41,057 bases of DNA, taken from CAYRZL01 sp964428795 (GTDB lineage: Bacteria > Bacillota > Clostridia > Lachnospirales > Lachnospiraceae). The notes under the pieces are model-generated. The model ran no database searches. It had not been told where the DNA came from and worked only from the letters and a program-made list of their open reading frames with translations. The stretch lies in assembly GCA_964428795.1 (NCBI GenBank), contig CAYRZL010000013.1, forward strand, positions 1 to 41,057, given 5' to 3'. This document shows positions 16,306 through 25,564 of this stretch, one piece after another; the first letter of the stretch is position 1, and the number at the start of each line of letters is the position of its first letter. Both the position numbers and the translations under genes were made by a program.

Positions 16306-17046
16306 CTATTCATATTTTACAATTTCTTTTTTCAACCGTTTCATAATCTTTTTTTCCAACCGGGATATATAGGATTGAGAAATTCCAAGCAGATCCGCAA
16401 CTTCCTTCTGGGTCATTTCCTTCTCCTGATCGGAAGTAAGTCCGTAGCGCAGCTCAATGATCATCCGCTCCCGCTCTGACAGCTTCTCAATCGCTTTTTT
16501 CAACAGTTTTTTCTCCACGTCCGTCTCAATATCCTTATAAATCACATCTTCTTCCGTCCCTAAAATATCTGATAGTAATAATTCATTGCCATCCCAGTCA
16601 ACATTCAGCGGTTCATCAATGGACACCTCCATTTTCAGTTTGCTTGTTCTGCGCAGATACATCAAAATCTCATTCTCAATGCAGCGGGATGCATAAGTGG
16701 CAAGCTTGATTTTTTTGGTCGGATTGTAGGTATTGACCGATTTGATTAATCCGATGGTTCCGATGGAGATCAGATCCTCCACGCCCACGCCGGTATTGTC
16801 AAATTTTTTTGCAATATATACTACCAGTCTCAAATTATGTTCTATGAGAAGATTCTTTGCTTCATTCGCTTCCTCCGTCTGCAATTTTCCAATGTATTCC
16901 TGCTCCACCTCTCCCGCCAGAGGAGGCGGCAGGATCTCCGCCCCGCCAATATAGTGAACATCCATTGTATCCTTCAAAAACATATCTCTCAAAGAAGCTG
17001 CCATCCTAAATTGGAATTTGCCCGGTACGATTACTTTTACATTCAT
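16306..17046 (-). CDS. sigE: Early mother-cell sigma factor, pro-SigE
   Basis: Sigma factor for early mother-cell transcription, made as an inactive precursor. The 246 residues are very close to Bacillus SigE: the pro-sequence ends before HYIGGAEILPPPL (residues 31-43), which marks the processing region; then NLRLVVYIAKKF, EDLISIGTIGLIKSVNTYNP, RCIENEILMYLRR and the region 4 motif GISQSYISRLEK. Its ATG overlaps the stop of spoIIGA in ATGA, so the sigma factor and its processing protease are translationally coupled. From family knowledge, SpoIIGA removes about the first 30 residues after activation from the forespore. Confidence 0.97.
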   Translation of the reverse strand: MNVKVIVPGKFQFRMAASLRDMFLKDTMDVHYIGGAEILPPPLAGEVEQEYIGKLQTEEANEAKNLLIEHNLRLVVYIAKKFDNTGVGVEDLISIGTIGLIKSVNTYNPTKKIKLATYASRCIENEILMYLRRTSKLKMEVSIDEPLNVDWDGNELLLSDILGTEEDVIYKDIETDVEKKLLKKAIEKLSERERMIIELRYGLTSDQEKEMTQKEVADLLGISQSYISRLEKKIMKRLKKEIVKYE

Positions 17047-17867
17047 TTACATTCCTCCATTTCCCCATGATCTTTCTCCAGACTGCAAAATTCACTGTTC
17101 AGCAACAGACAACAGCTTTTTCCTATCATACATCCCTGCTCACTGATTCCTATTACGGGAGCATGTTTGGTAGATTCCCAATCTCCTGTGTATATCACTA
17201 ATTTATCTATTGTATATACGGGAAGCAGCCCATGCTGATTCCCCACGGTCCTATACGGAATCATCCGCGGTGCGTATTTTCCAAGTTCTTCCCCAAAAAC
17301 CTTTTCCATCTCTGTTCTTCCTATAATGCTCACCGCTTTTTTGGTATATACATCCCGCAGCACATTTCCGGTATCGGCATAAGCTCTGCATTTTAATTTT
17401 TTCTGGTTCCAGTACAGGCAGACCCATACCATAGAAGTATCCAAAATCCTTCTCTTCCAGAAAAAAATCACCAGTCTGCCGCACAAAGCACAGATTCCAA
17501 CGGAAAGCCACCCTCCTGCCGCTTTTCCCGAAAAAGTCTGCTGCATCCATATCTGTATTCCGCCAAACAACAGCAGAAGCAGATAAGTACTTCCCCATTT
17601 TTTCAGGAAATCCCGCACATCTGCCGGAGAAAAAAAGAGTCCGACCAGTAACGGATTTACCACTCCGTGAACGAGTATCCGGAAAAGTAAATACTGCTTC
17701 AGCACATAAAACAAAAAGGTACTGCACCCACCGGAAATTGCCGCTGCCAGAATCAGCCGACTTTTCCTGACCGGAATCCTAAAGCAGACAGCTGTTGTAA
17801 AAAATGCCATCAGATCCATCACAAAATTGATCAGGAAAAACAGATCCGGATACCATATGTATGACAT
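17043..17867 (-). CDS. spoIIGA: Pro-SigE processing aspartic protease SpoIIGA
   Basis: Membrane-bound aspartic protease that cleaves the SigE pro-sequence in the mother cell. The 274-residue protein has about five hydrophobic helices in its N-terminal half and a soluble C-terminal half with the single aspartic-protease motif ADTGN; catalytic Asp is residue 165. This fits the family view of a dimeric enzyme with one DTG per chain. It is preceded by a candidate Spo0A-dependent promoter and followed, with 4-bp overlap, by sigE. The order ftsZ, spoIIGA, sigE matches Bacillus and clostridia. Confidence 0.95.
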   Translation of the reverse strand: MSYIWYPDLFFLINFVMDLMAFFTTAVCFRIPVRKSRLILAAAISGGCSTFLFYVLKQYLLFRILVHGVVNPLLVGLFFSPADVRDFLKKWGSTYLLLLLFGGIQIWMQQTFSGKAAGGWLSVGICALCGRLVIFFWKRRILDTSMVWVCLYWNQKKLKCRAYADTGNVLRDVYTKKAVSIIGRTEMEKVFGEELGKYAPRMIPYRTVGNQHGLLPVYTIDKLVIYTGDWESTKHAPVIGISEQGCMIGKSCCLLLNSEFCSLEKDHGEMEECK

Positions 17868-17922
17868 GACTCACCTCTTTTCCTATCCCATGCTCAACAA
17901 TGGAAATCTGGCAACTTAAAAA

Positions 17923-17955
17923 AGTATATAAAAAGGCAGCCATGTTTTTTGTCAA
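17923..17955 (-). promoter_or_regulatory. Candidate spoIIG-type (Spo0A-activated) promoter
   Basis: On the minus strand, TTGACA (17955-17950) and TATACT (17928-17923) are separated by 21 bp, about 4 bp too long for ordinary SigA. This is the hallmark of the Bacillus spoIIG promoter, which Spo0A activates. A perfect 0A box, TGTCGAA, lies upstream at 17998-17992, and a one-mismatch box TGTCAAA (17950-17956, other strand) covers the -35. The predicted start is about 50 bp before spoIIGA. The -35 sits in the loop of the ftsZ terminator. Confidence 0.6.
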
Positions 17956-17967
17956 AAACATGGCTGC
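17936..17967 (-). terminator. Terminator after ftsZ
   Basis: A perfect 14-bp stem GCAGCCATGTTTTT (17936-17949) with 17954-17967 and a 4-base loop, followed on the minus strand by CCTTTTTATATAC. It ends the dcw transcript 40-75 bp after ftsZ, insulating spoIIGA from constitutive division-gene transcription. Confidence 0.88.
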
Positions 17968-18009
17968 GTTCTTATGATTTCATTTACATTATTCGACACA
18001 TAACAGTGC

Positions 18010-19155
18010 TTATCTTCTTGTGGTTTTCAGGAAATCAGGAATTTTAATATCCTTCTCCTGAACATTAGAGCTTACCGTAGCCTGCGGTCTTGTGTAAGCA
18101 TTTACCTTCGGCTGCTCCGTAGCTGCCGCAGTTCTGGTAATACCAAGTGTCTGTCCAAAGCTTCTCGGCTGGCTGTTTACACCCGGAATCACGCCGGAGC
18201 TTTCCTGATTTTCAAGACCGGTTGCAATAACAGTGATGGTAGCAGAATCGTGTGCAGTCTCGTCATATTTTGCACCAAAGATGATATTTGCCTCTTCTCC
18301 TGCCATATCCTGAACATAGCTTGCTGCGTCATTTGCATCCATAAGAGAAATATCACCGGAAATATTGATGATAACATGGGATGCACCATTGATCGTTGTC
18401 TCAAGCAACGGACTGGAAACTGCCTGTTTTACTGCCTCCAAAGCCTTGTCATCGCCGGTAGCGGAACCGATACCGATATGTGCAAGACCCTTGTCCTTCA
18501 TAACCGTCTGAACATCTGCGAAGTCCAGATTGATCAATGCCGGAAGATTGATCAGGTCTGTGATACCCTGAACACCCTGCTGCAATACTTCATCTGCTTT
18601 CTTCAGAGCATCCGGCATCGTCGTTCTGCGGTCCACGATCTCCAGCAATTTATCATTCGGGATTACGATCAGAGTATCCACGCTCTCTTTCAGACGCTCA
18701 ATACCATTGATCGCATTTACCATACGGGCTTTTGCCTCAAAACGGAAAGGCTTTGTCACAACACCGATGGTAAGAATACCCATATCCTTTGCAAGCTTTG
18801 CAACAACAGGCGCTGCACCCGTTCCTGTTCCGCCGCCCATACCGCATGTTACAAATACCATATCTGCACCGCGCATTGCTGCGGACAATTCATCGCTGCT
18901 CTCCTCGGCAGCCTTCTGACCAATCTCAGGCTTTGCACCTGCGCCCAGTCCCTTTGTCAGTTTCTCACCAATCTGAATCAATGTAGGAGCTTTACACAGT
19001 GTCAATGCCTGTTTATCAGAATTGACTCCGACAAATTCTACTCCTTCAATCGCCTCATCTATCATACGGTTTACAGCATTATTACCTGCTCCGCCGACAC
19101 CGACTACAATAATTTTTGCATTAGATTCTGCTTCTGTTGACATGATTTCAAGCAC
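18010..19155 (-). CDS. ftsZ: Cell division protein FtsZ
   Basis: Tubulin-like GTPase that forms the division ring. The 381 residues show the N-terminal IIVVGVGGAGNNAVNRM, the tubulin signature GGGTGTG at 107-113, RFEAKARM, and a C-terminal peptide DIKIPDFLK that would bind membrane anchors. The start is taken as GTG (19155), 7 bp after AAAGGAGG, giving a MLEI N-terminus; the frame is open further upstream and an ATG four codons later lacks good spacing. It is the last gene of the cluster, with its own probable promoter, and no ftsA lies beside it. Confidence 0.97.
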   Translation of the reverse strand: MLEIMSTEAESNAKIIVVGVGGAGNNAVNRMIDEAIEGVEFVGVNSDKQALTLCKAPTLIQIGEKLTKGLGAGAKPEIGQKAAEESSDELSAAMRGADMVFVTCGMGGGTGTGAAPVVAKLAKDMGILTIGVVTKPFRFEAKARMVNAINGIERLKESVDTLIVIPNDKLLEIVDRRTTMPDALKKADEVLQQGVQGITDLINLPALINLDFADVQTVMKDKGLAHIGIGSATGDDKALEAVKQAVSSPLLETTINGASHVIINISGDISLMDANDAASYVQDMAGEEANIIFGAKYDETAHDSATITVIATGLENQESSGVIPGVNSQPRSFGQTLGITRTAAATEQPKVNAYTRPQATVSSNVQEKDIKIPDFLKTTRR

Positions 19156-19264
19156 AACATTTCCTCCTTTAGATCTCGCCGGTCTGTGCGACCGGTCTAT
19201 TTTCAAATTTTATGCCCCTGACGGGCTAAATACATATTTCTACGCAATAAAACTCTTATATATA

Positions 19265-19293
19265 ATAATATAATTAAATTGCTAAATAATCAA
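19265..19293 (-). promoter_or_regulatory. Probable ftsZ promoter
   Basis: TTGATT (19293-19288), 17 bp, TATTAT (19270-19265) on the minus strand, about 110 bp before ftsZ. Just upstream, after the ftsQ stop, is a perfect 14-bp palindrome AAAATAGCTATTTT (19317-19330). The AT-rich gap lowers certainty. Confidence 0.45.
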
Positions 19294-19332
19294 CACAAAT
19301 TTTCTAAAAAAACGCTAAAATAGCTATTTTTA

Positions 19333-20178
19333 TTATTCATTTCCATCTTCACCTCCATTTTCCTGCGCGTCGTCCGGTTCACCTGTATCCGGTTCATCCG
19401 CGTTCTCCCCTGTCGTATCAGAATCTGCGGTTCCTTCCTCGCTGAAATAGACATCCGTACTGCTCGGTGTCCAGCTATCCAGACGCAGGACGCCCTTTTT
19501 CCCCTCTATCTCAGGAGCCTGAAGCAGACTTTGCAGACGAAGGACCTTTTCATTCAGGTAGGTGTTCTTTCCCAGATTAACATTGATGTCTCCAAAAAGG
19601 AGCCAGACCTCTCCGGTATCACTGACAGATACCTCATCCGGTGTCACATCATATTTCTGCAAAACCTGTGTCACCCCAAGCAACGTTGTGAGCACGCTTT
19701 CATCCTGCAGAGGAAGCTTCTGATACAATTTTACTTTATCGATAGTCAGTCCTTTGACCTCGGTCACTCCATCGATCACATCGGATGATATTTCTATTAC
19801 AATACCATCCTTGTCAAAATAGGCATTTTCGCCTGTGGACTCGATATACACATAACCGAGCATCCCCTTCTCAAACACAGAAATTTGAATCGTCTGCGGA
19901 GATTTCATACTCACTTCCATTGTATCGATAAAAGGAATCGGTTCCGCATCCTTCAGGCGATATTTGAAAAATACATAGAGTGAACTCCAGGAATATTTAT
20001 CATTTAAAATTGCTTTCTCTATCACTTTGTCCGAGTAGAGTTCATTTCCCTCCACCTCGACATTTTTTACCACAAACACTTTAAATCCCAGGATAAACAC
20101 TGCAGCCGCAAGGATTGCAGCCGTCACAACGATCCTGAGTACTATTTTCTTTATTGCCCGTCTTTGTTTTATTCTCAT
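19333..20178 (-). CDS. ftsQ: Cell division protein FtsQ/DivIB
   Basis: Bitopic divisome protein linking early and late division proteins outside the membrane. The 281 residues have a basic cytoplasmic N-terminus, one helix at about 13-33, and an extracellular POTRA domain beginning FVVKNVEVEGNELYSDKVIEKAI (helix-strand pattern typical of FtsQ/DivIB), then the FtsQ/DivIB beta domain, and an acidic, low-complexity tail from about 245 rich in Glu, Asp and Gly. It follows ftsW by 12 bp. The usual murG is not between them. Confidence 0.9.
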   Translation of the reverse strand: MRIKQRRAIKKIVLRIVVTAAILAAAVFILGFKVFVVKNVEVEGNELYSDKVIEKAILNDKYSWSSLYVFFKYRLKDAEPIPFIDTMEVSMKSPQTIQISVFEKGMLGYVYIESTGENAYFDKDGIVIEISSDVIDGVTEVKGLTIDKVKLYQKLPLQDESVLTTLLGVTQVLQKYDVTPDEVSVSDTGEVWLLFGDINVNLGKNTYLNEKVLRLQSLLQAPEIEGKKGVLRLDSWTPSSTDVYFSEEGTADSDTTGENADEPDTGEPDDAQENGGEDGNE

Positions 20179-20190
20179 GCTGTACCACCT

Positions 20191-21306
20191 CTATCGCACC
20201 GTCGTCTGGGGCTCCAGCCGGATTCCTCTGGATACACTCAGTGCAATTCCCATCTCCATCAGGAGTACCGTCACAGATGTACCTCCGTAACTGATGAAAG
20301 GAAGTGTAATTCCCGTATTCGGGATCGTATTCGTTACAACCGCGATATTCAATACTACCTGAAGAGCAATATGTACCAGAATACCTACCACGATCAGGGA
20401 GCCATACAGATCCGCCGCATTGTTGGCAATCACCATAAAGCGCCAGATCATCAGCAAAAACAGTAAAATAACGCAGATCGCACCAAACAGCCCCAATTCC
20501 TCACAGATAATAGAAAAGATCATATCATTCTGTGCCTCCGGCACATACCCCATTTTCTGCATACTCTCTCCCAGTCCTTTTCCGAAAAGGCCTCCGGAGC
20601 CGATAGCATACAATCCCTGAAGTGTCTGATAGCCTTTGTCATACTGTTCCGGATGCAGCCAGATCTTAAAACGGTCGCTTCGATAACTTGCCAGCATCGT
20701 AAATGCCAGTACTCCAAGCACACCTGCTCCTCCGATCACAAAAAACTGCTTATACTTCGGACTTGCCACAAAAATCATTGCAATACCGATACCTGCTACG
20801 ATGATCGCTGTACTCAGATTATTATAGGCAATGACACCAACCAGGGGCACAAGCAGAATAAGCAGCTTCACAATGGTCTTAAAATCTCCCATCTTTTTTG
20901 GCAGTCTGTAAATCATTGCCGCCATAAAAAGAATCACCGCAATCTTTGCCAGCTCAGAGGGCTGGAAATTGATGGGGCCCACGCTCAGCCATCGGGACTG
21001 TCCGTGAGATTCATCTCCTGCAAAAATAACAAGGGTACATAAAATCAATGCAATGATATATATGTATGAGCTGAACTTCTGCCAGACCCGGTAAGGAATC
21101 CTGGAAATAATCAGCATCAATACAAATCCAAGAACGATCGCCTTAAACTGTTGTTTCAGATAATGGGCGGAATCTCCGTACTGGGACATTGCAGAATAAG
21201 AACTGGTACTGTAGAGCATAACGAGTCCAAAGCCCAGCAAAAAAATGATGATGAACAATAAGCTGAAATCAAAATATTTAATTGTCTGTCTTTGCTTTTG
21301 ACTCAT
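20191..21306 (-). CDS. ftsW: FtsW/SpoVE-type SEDS peptidoglycan polymerase
   Basis: Septal SEDS glycosyltransferase that polymerises lipid II together with a class B PBP. The 371-residue protein is polytopic (about ten helices) with family marks: GLVMLYSTSSY in helix 1, GPINFQPSELAK after helix 3, the long outer loop YDKGYQTLQGLYAIGSGG ending in GLGES, and PFISYGGTS near the end. The first in-frame codon upstream is a TTG; the ATG at 21306 after ATGGAG is preferred. The position after murD is that of spoVE in Bacillus; whether it serves division, sporulation or both cannot be told from sequence. Confidence 0.92.
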   Translation of the reverse strand: MSQKQRQTIKYFDFSLLFIIIFLLGFGLVMLYSTSSYSAMSQYGDSAHYLKQQFKAIVLGFVLMLIISRIPYRVWQKFSSYIYIIALILCTLVIFAGDESHGQSRWLSVGPINFQPSELAKIAVILFMAAMIYRLPKKMGDFKTIVKLLILLVPLVGVIAYNNLSTAIIVAGIGIAMIFVASPKYKQFFVIGGAGVLGVLAFTMLASYRSDRFKIWLHPEQYDKGYQTLQGLYAIGSGGLFGKGLGESMQKMGYVPEAQNDMIFSIICEELGLFGAICVILLFLLMIWRFMVIANNAADLYGSLIVVGILVHIALQVVLNIAVVTNTIPNTGITLPFISYGGTSVTVLLMEMGIALSVSRGIRLEPQTTVR

Positions 21307-21321
21307 ATACAAACTCCATTT

Positions 21322-22683
21322 CTATTTTTCCGGCAAAGCATGTGCCATTTCTTTAAACATTCTGCCTCTCACTTCATAATTCGGGAACATGCCCCAGCTT
21401 GCACATGCAGGAGACAGCAATACAGCATCCCCTTCTGCTGCACATGCATAACAGATATCTACCGCTTCCTGCAGACTGTCAGCATAAACCCAGTCATGAA
21501 AGCCAAGCCTTTCGGCAGTCTCAGCTATTTTTTCCCTGGTCTGACCGATCAAAACCAGTTTTTTTACTTTCCCTTCAAACGCCTGAATCCATTCTTCATA
21601 TTCAGACTGCTTATCATAACCGCCGCCGATCAGACAGGTCGGACGGTTCATTGCCTGAATCCCCTTGATGGCAGCATCCGGGTTGGTGCCCTTGGAATCG
21701 TTATAAAAGCGGACTCCGCTTTTTTCCGTCACATATTCAATCCTATGCTCCACCGCCTGAAATGTGCGCAATGTCTCCTGTATTTTTTCCAGAGGAACAC
21801 CAAATTTCAAAGCCATTCCGGCAGCCGCCATAACATTCTCATAATTATGACGTCCGAGAATATTCAATTCCTTTGTATCGATCAACGGATAGATCTGCTG
21901 TCCGTCGGCATAACAGATCTGTTCCCCATCCAGATATAATCCCTTTTCCAGTTTTCGCAGACTGCTGAAATATAATACATTCGTCTGCAGAGAAGCTCCG
22001 AATTCACGAAGCACCTCATCCTCATAATTCAGAACACAGGTCTGCTTTTGTCCCTGATTCTTTGAAATATTCATTTTAGCCTGAATATAAGCTTCCATCG
22101 TGTGATGACGATTCAGATGATCCGGCGTAATATTTAAAATCGCAGATACAGCCGGACAAAAATCATGGATCGTTTCTAACTGGAAGCTGCTGATTTCCGC
22201 AATGGTCACAGAATCAGGAGTAGTCTCCTGCACCACACTTGTATAAGGAATGCCGATATTGCCAACCACATGCACCTGTTCTCCCACATGCTTCATAATC
22301 TCACCGAGAAGAGCTGTTGTAGTCGTTTTTCCGTTGGTTCCCGTAACAGCAAGAACATTTCCCCGCTCACAGGAAAATCCAAGCTCAATCTCTCCCCAGA
22401 TGGGGATCCCCTGCTCCCTCATCCGGTTCACATCGGGAATATCTGTCGGAACACCCGGACTGAGTACTGCCAGATCCAGCCCGGAAATGATCTCGTCTCC
22501 CAGATTTCCCAATATAATCCTTGTCTGTTTATCATTCAACTGCGCCAGAATTTTCTCTTTATCTTCCGCTTCATTTCCATCATAAAGAATAACCTCTGCG
22601 CCGCAGCTCTGCAGCAGATTTGACGCTGCAATACCGCTGATTCCGGTACCGAACACCAGCACATTTCTGTTCTTCAGTTCCAC
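21322..22683 (-). CDS. murD: UDP-N-acetylmuramoyl-L-alanine:D-glutamate ligase
   Basis: Adds D-Glu to UDP-MurNAc-L-Ala in the cytosolic stage of peptidoglycan synthesis. The 453 residues contain an N-terminal Rossmann-like start NVLVFGTGISGIAASNLL, the ATP loop GTNGKTTTTALLGE, and the ligase-family ITPDHLNRHHTMEAYIQAK and YNDSKGTNPDAA segments. The start is taken as GTG (22683), 7 bp after GAGGTG; the frame is open to 22725 but that extension does not resemble MurD. It lies between mraY and ftsW as in Bacillus. Confidence 0.96.
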   Translation of the reverse strand: MELKNRNVLVFGTGISGIAASNLLQSCGAEVILYDGNEAEDKEKILAQLNDKQTRIILGNLGDEIISGLDLAVLSPGVPTDIPDVNRMREQGIPIWGEIELGFSCERGNVLAVTGTNGKTTTTALLGEIMKHVGEQVHVVGNIGIPYTSVVQETTPDSVTIAEISSFQLETIHDFCPAVSAILNITPDHLNRHHTMEAYIQAKMNISKNQGQKQTCVLNYEDEVLREFGASLQTNVLYFSSLRKLEKGLYLDGEQICYADGQQIYPLIDTKELNILGRHNYENVMAAAGMALKFGVPLEKIQETLRTFQAVEHRIEYVTEKSGVRFYNDSKGTNPDAAIKGIQAMNRPTCLIGGGYDKQSEYEEWIQAFEGKVKKLVLIGQTREKIAETAERLGFHDWVYADSLQEAVDICYACAAEGDAVLLSPACASWGMFPNYEVRGRMFKEMAHALPEK

Positions 22684-22741
22684 GATTCCACACCTCGAAT
22701 TTCCCGCCAAACAGCGTAATTTCACTTTATCCTATGTATGC

Positions 22742-23707
22742 TTAAAGTGCCAGCAGTCCTACCAGACACAATAGAGCAGTAATAATGGAAAATACTGCCA
22801 CTACTCTTGTCTCCGACCATCCACCCAGCTCAAAATGATGATGAATAGGTGCCATACGGAAAAACCGCTTTCCGCCCGTTTTCTTGAAATATAATACCTG
22901 TATCATAACAGATATGATCTCGATCCAGTAAATCAGACCTACGATCAGAATAAAAATCGGCATCTGCATCATATATGCAGTAGCTGCCACAAAGCCTCCC
23001 AATGCCAGCGATCCGGTATCTCCCATAAACACACTTGCCGGATATACATTAAACAGCAAAAATCCAAGCAGCGCACCTACCACCGCACAGGTGATCGGAG
23101 CCAGTCCTGCCTGAGTTCCTACCGCAACTACGGTAAAGAAGGTTGCCACCAGCACCGTAACGCTGGATGCAAGTCCATCCAGACCATCCGTAAAATTCAC
23201 ACCGTTCACCGTACCTATCACACCAAGAAACAGTACGGGAATCGCCAGCCAGCCAATTTCCAGATACTTTCCTCCGGAAAACGGAATCAGCATAGACAAA
23301 GACACCTCGGTGGAACGAACCATATAAATGGCAAAAATACCCGTGACAACTAACTGGCACAGCATCTTCTGCCACGCCAGCAGTCCATCGGAACGTTTCA
23401 ATACTACTTTCAGATAATCATCCAGAAAACCGATAATTCCAAATCCCACGGTCACAAAAAGAACAGGAATGATCTTCGGATAATCTTTTGCAAAAATCAG
23501 GGAAGTCACCACCACCGCAACCAGGATCATAATACCGCCCATCGTAGGGGTACCCATTTTCTTCTGATGGGATTTCAATTCTTCACGCTCGGTATTACCG
23601 ACCTTCAATCTTCTTAAAAACGGAATTACAAACGGTCCCAAAACCGCTGTAATGGCAAAAGCTATAATAACCGGAATTACAATTTGAAATGCTAACTCAA
23701 ACGTCAT
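22742..23707 (-). CDS. mraY: Phospho-MurNAc-pentapeptide transferase MraY
   Basis: Integral membrane enzyme that transfers phospho-MurNAc-pentapeptide to undecaprenyl phosphate, making lipid I. The 321-residue, roughly ten-helix protein shows the catalytic LDDYLKV, the NFTDGLDGLASS loop and the C-terminal MAPIHHHFELGGWSE, all diagnostic of MraY. In Bacillus murE sits between spoVD and mraY; here the 96-bp gap between spoVD and mraY leaves no room for it. Confidence 0.97.
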   Translation of the reverse strand: MTFELAFQIVIPVIIAFAITAVLGPFVIPFLRRLKVGNTEREELKSHQKKMGTPTMGGIMILVAVVVTSLIFAKDYPKIIPVLFVTVGFGIIGFLDDYLKVVLKRSDGLLAWQKMLCQLVVTGIFAIYMVRSTEVSLSMLIPFSGGKYLEIGWLAIPVLFLGVIGTVNGVNFTDGLDGLASSVTVLVATFFTVVAVGTQAGLAPITCAVVGALLGFLLFNVYPASVFMGDTGSLALGGFVAATAYMMQMPIFILIVGLIYWIEIISVMIQVLYFKKTGGKRFFRMAPIHHHFELGGWSETRVVAVFSIITALLCLVGLLAL

Positions 23708-23803
23708 CTCTTACTCCCCTTCTCACATCACCCATCCGGTTCGGACGGATGTACTGTATTTTTTAACTTATCTAGTATACGTCTTTTATGTTTATTTCGC
23801 AAG

Positions 23804-25558
23804 TCAATCTTCCTGCGTTTCACCGTTTGGTGATTCTGCTGCTTCTATACCCAAATATGGGAGTACATTCTCGTAAATATTTCCAACAACCGGTGCCGCT
23901 ATGGTTCCGCCATAATAAGTTCCCTGTGGATTATAGATTACAAGCAGCGTAAGCACCTGCGGATCTTCTGCCGGGGCAAACCCTATAAAAGATGCGATGT
24001 ATTTGTTTGCGCTTCGCGGCAAGGTCTGTGAGGTGGCAGTTTTTCCGCCGATGGAATAACCTTCCACCGCCGCATTTTTTCCGGTTCCCTCCGATACGAC
24101 CCTCTCCAAAAGCCCTCTTACCGTCTCCGATGTCTCCTGACTGACGATCTGCTCACCGTCATCATAGGAAAATGTCTTTAAGACCTTTCCGTCCGGCGTC
24201 TGTACCTGCACACCAAGATGCGGCGTCACTCTGGTGCCTCCGTTTATAATAGAACTGACCGTAACGGCAAGCTGCAGGGGTGTGATCTGGAAGGACTGGC
24301 CGAAGGATATGGTTGCAAGCTCCACCGGACCGATATTTTCCTTTTTATGCATAATAGTAGCTGCTTCGCCAGGCAGATCAATACCTGTTTTTGAGAGCAG
24401 CCCAAACTGTTCAAAATAACCAAAAAAATTATCTGCACCCAGGCGCAGTCCCAATTCAATAAAAACCGGATTACAGGAGTTCATAATGCCCTGGGCAAAA
24501 TCCTCGGCTCCATGCCCGGCTGTCTTGTGACAGCGGATGCGGCGATCGTCCACGATCTTGTAACCGGGACAATAAAACTGATCGCTCAGAGATACGACGC
24601 CCTCCTCAAAAGCCGCCGCTGTTGTAATGATCTTAAATGTGGAGCCGGGTTCATAAGTATCATTGATACACCGGTTTCTCCACATCTGATTCAGCAGCTC
24701 CTGCTCTTCCTCCTGGGTCAGTTCACCCTCCGTATCTGTATTTAAGGTAAACGGATCGTTGAGATCGAACTCCGGTACATTTACCATCGCCATGATCTCT
24801 CCATTCTGCGGGTTCATCATAATGATGCCCACACCATCCGCCTGTTTTTCTTCCATTACTTTTTCGGCAGCCTGCTGGCAATAGCTTTGCAGGTTATAAT
24901 CCAGGCTGATACACAGATCGTTTCCGTCTATGGATTCCTGCCTCTGCTCTCCGGCATTTTCAATTTCCACACCTCTGGCATCTGTCAATGTGAGTATTTT
25001 TCCATCTGTTCCCTCCAAATATTCATCATACATGACCTCCAGACCGATAATTCCCTGATTGTCTCCCCCCGTAAATCCGATGACTCTGGAAGCAAGCTCT
25101 CCATAAGGGTAATAACGCTTGTAATCCTCATCTACTTTCACACCGGAAAGCCCGTAAGCGAGAATTGCATCCCCCGTCTGTTTATCCACATTGGTTTTAA
25201 TACGCTCAATAGAACTTACTTTTTCTACTCTCGACCGAACCTTTTCCTCTGAAAGCCCCAGCTCTTTTGTGAGGACACGAATAACCTCCTCGGGATCTTC
25301 AATCTGATTATGTATGACAGATACGGTACATACAGAACGGTTGGAAGCCAGAACCACACCATTGGCATCCAGGATTTTTCCCCTTGCCGCTTTGATGCTC
25401 CGTTCTCTCTCATGAAGAGCTTCCGCTTTTTCTTCATAATATTCTGACTGAAACACCATCAGATAAATCAGCCTTCCCACCAGCACACAGGAAAATGCAA
25501 ACACCAGAAAAACAAGTAAAAATAACTTTTTCCGCTGATAGGTCATGAATTTAAGCAT
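23804..25558 (-). CDS. spoVD: Class B penicillin-binding protein, SpoVD-type
   Basis: Transpeptidase for septal or spore-cortex peptidoglycan, working with a SEDS protein. The 584 residues have one N-terminal helix (about 12-34), a dimerisation domain, and a transpeptidase domain with the active serine in GSTFK (S306) and the SxN motif SCN (361-363). The third motif is KTA (506-508) instead of the usual KTG. There is no C-terminal PASTA domain. It is the second of two adjacent PBPs, the place held by spoVD in Bacillus. Its Shine-Dalgarno GAGG is inside a perfect 12-bp hairpin. SpoVD rather than a second FtsI is inferred from gene order. Confidence 0.9.
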   Translation of the reverse strand: MLKFMTYQRKKLFLLVFLVFAFSCVLVGRLIYLMVFQSEYYEEKAEALHERERSIKAARGKILDANGVVLASNRSVCTVSVIHNQIEDPEEVIRVLTKELGLSEEKVRSRVEKVSSIERIKTNVDKQTGDAILAYGLSGVKVDEDYKRYYPYGELASRVIGFTGGDNQGIIGLEVMYDEYLEGTDGKILTLTDARGVEIENAGEQRQESIDGNDLCISLDYNLQSYCQQAAEKVMEEKQADGVGIIMMNPQNGEIMAMVNVPEFDLNDPFTLNTDTEGELTQEEEQELLNQMWRNRCINDTYEPGSTFKIITTAAAFEEGVVSLSDQFYCPGYKIVDDRRIRCHKTAGHGAEDFAQGIMNSCNPVFIELGLRLGADNFFGYFEQFGLLSKTGIDLPGEAATIMHKKENIGPVELATISFGQSFQITPLQLAVTVSSIINGGTRVTPHLGVQVQTPDGKVLKTFSYDDGEQIVSQETSETVRGLLERVVSEGTGKNAAVEGYSIGGKTATSQTLPRSANKYIASFIGFAPAEDPQVLTLLVIYNPQGTYYGGTIAAPVVGNIYENVLPYLGIEAAESPNGETQED

Positions 25559-25564
25559 ATAACA

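Noticed and set aside
18250..19140. A 296-codon plus-strand frame opposite ftsZ
   Set aside because: Antisense shadow; cysteine- and histidine-rich composition typical of reverse-strand artefacts.
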